Shown here: piece by piece, positions 63,934 through 64,000 of the stretch
How the letters are laid out: the number at the start of each line of letters is the position of its first letter
Position numbering within the stretch: the stretch's first letter is position 1
Origin: Marinobacter sp. ATCH36
Lineage (GTDB): Bacteria > Pseudomonadota > Gammaproteobacteria > Pseudomonadales > Oleiphilaceae
DNA: 64,000 bases
Assembly: GCF_023555055.1 (NCBI RefSeq)
Contig: NZ_JAMJPL010000001.1
Coordinates: forward strand, 248,001 to 312,000
Direction of reading: 5' to 3'
Made by a program: the position numbers and the translations under genes
The notes under the pieces: model-generated
The model's database searches: none
What the model saw: the letters and a program-made list of their open reading frames with translations, nothing else
What the model was told of the DNA's origin: nothing

Positions 63934-64000
63934 TTACGGATAAATCCGGTTCATCCCTGCCCGGGCCACTACCTTTTTCAGGTGCCGCAGATTCCGGCTC
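63934..64000 (-). CDS. Possible C-terminus of a gene cut by the window edge
   Basis: About 21 codons are open to the right edge, ending VVARAGMNRIYP then TAA. The basic, helical-looking tail reads as a plausible protein C-terminus, but a competing frame is also open across the edge, so this is weak. Confidence 0.25.
   Translation of the reverse strand, partial: SRNLRHLKKVVARAGMNRIYP

Overview
This 64 kb window has the gene content of a marine gammaproteobacterium, most likely Marinobacter or a close relative. The inference rests on a wax-ester synthase/DGAT, ectoine synthesis genes, an assimilatory nitrate cluster with NasT/NasS control, several c-di-GMP proteins, moderately high GC and genus-typical palindromic intergenic repeats. 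No rRNA, tRNA, IS element, phage or CRISPR array was seen.

Layout. 0-6.2 kb: a partial unknown gene, an amidase, a lytic transglycosylase-like protein, a TauE/SafE exporter and a Cache-HAMP-PAS-PAS-GGDEF diguanylate cyclase. 6.3-8.8 kb: a Fur-box-preceded exbB-exbD-exbD-tonB operon in which the second ExbD has Asn in place of the essential membrane Asp and TonB carries an exact 17-copy hexanucleotide tract. 8.9-10.2 kb: an orphan hcp behind a sigma54-like promoter, then a small ORF and a lipoprotein. 10.2-12.2 kb: a decayed defence locus (internally deleted hsdM, intact abiEi, broken abiEii, internally deleted hsdR). 12.3-26.3 kb: a SprT-like protein, then the nitrate assimilation regulon (nasA divergent from nasT-nasS-nrtA-nrtB-nrtC-FAD reductase-nirB-nirD).

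26.4-40.6 kb: an RND pump with its adaptor, WS/DGAT, a TM2 protein, an AraC regulator, a di-iron hydrolase-like protein, a diguanylate cyclase, an SDR, NfeD plus SPFH, YfbR and a periplasmic binding protein. 40.6-46.6 kb: a large DUF748 protein, pdxH, a phosphopantetheinyl transferase, tag and two small conserved proteins. 46.6-51.2 kb: ectA-ectB-ask followed by a group 2 sigma factor, with no ectC. 51.2-57.3 kb: a metallophosphoesterase and Na+/solute symporter pair, a radical SAM protein and a DedA-flavoprotein fusion. 57.5-64 kb: an ECF sigma/anti-sigma pair, DUF3179, a YiiX-like peptidase, a GGDEF-EAL phosphodiesterase, a cytochrome c and a DinB-like protein.

The most coherent regulatory picture is in the nitrate cluster. 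Four sequences with exact GG-N10-GC spacing (sigma54 promoters) precede nasA, nasT, nrtA and the FAD reductase gene. Three of these leaders also carry paired stem-loops followed by an intrinsic terminator, the architecture on which ANTAR proteins such as NasT act. This implies dual control by nitrogen status (sigma54) and nitrate (NasS/NasT antitermination). The most unusual structural signal is a five-copy family of about 85-bp palindromes: a 22-nt core is conserved while the 13-22 bp arms differ between copies yet stay perfectly self-complementary within each copy.
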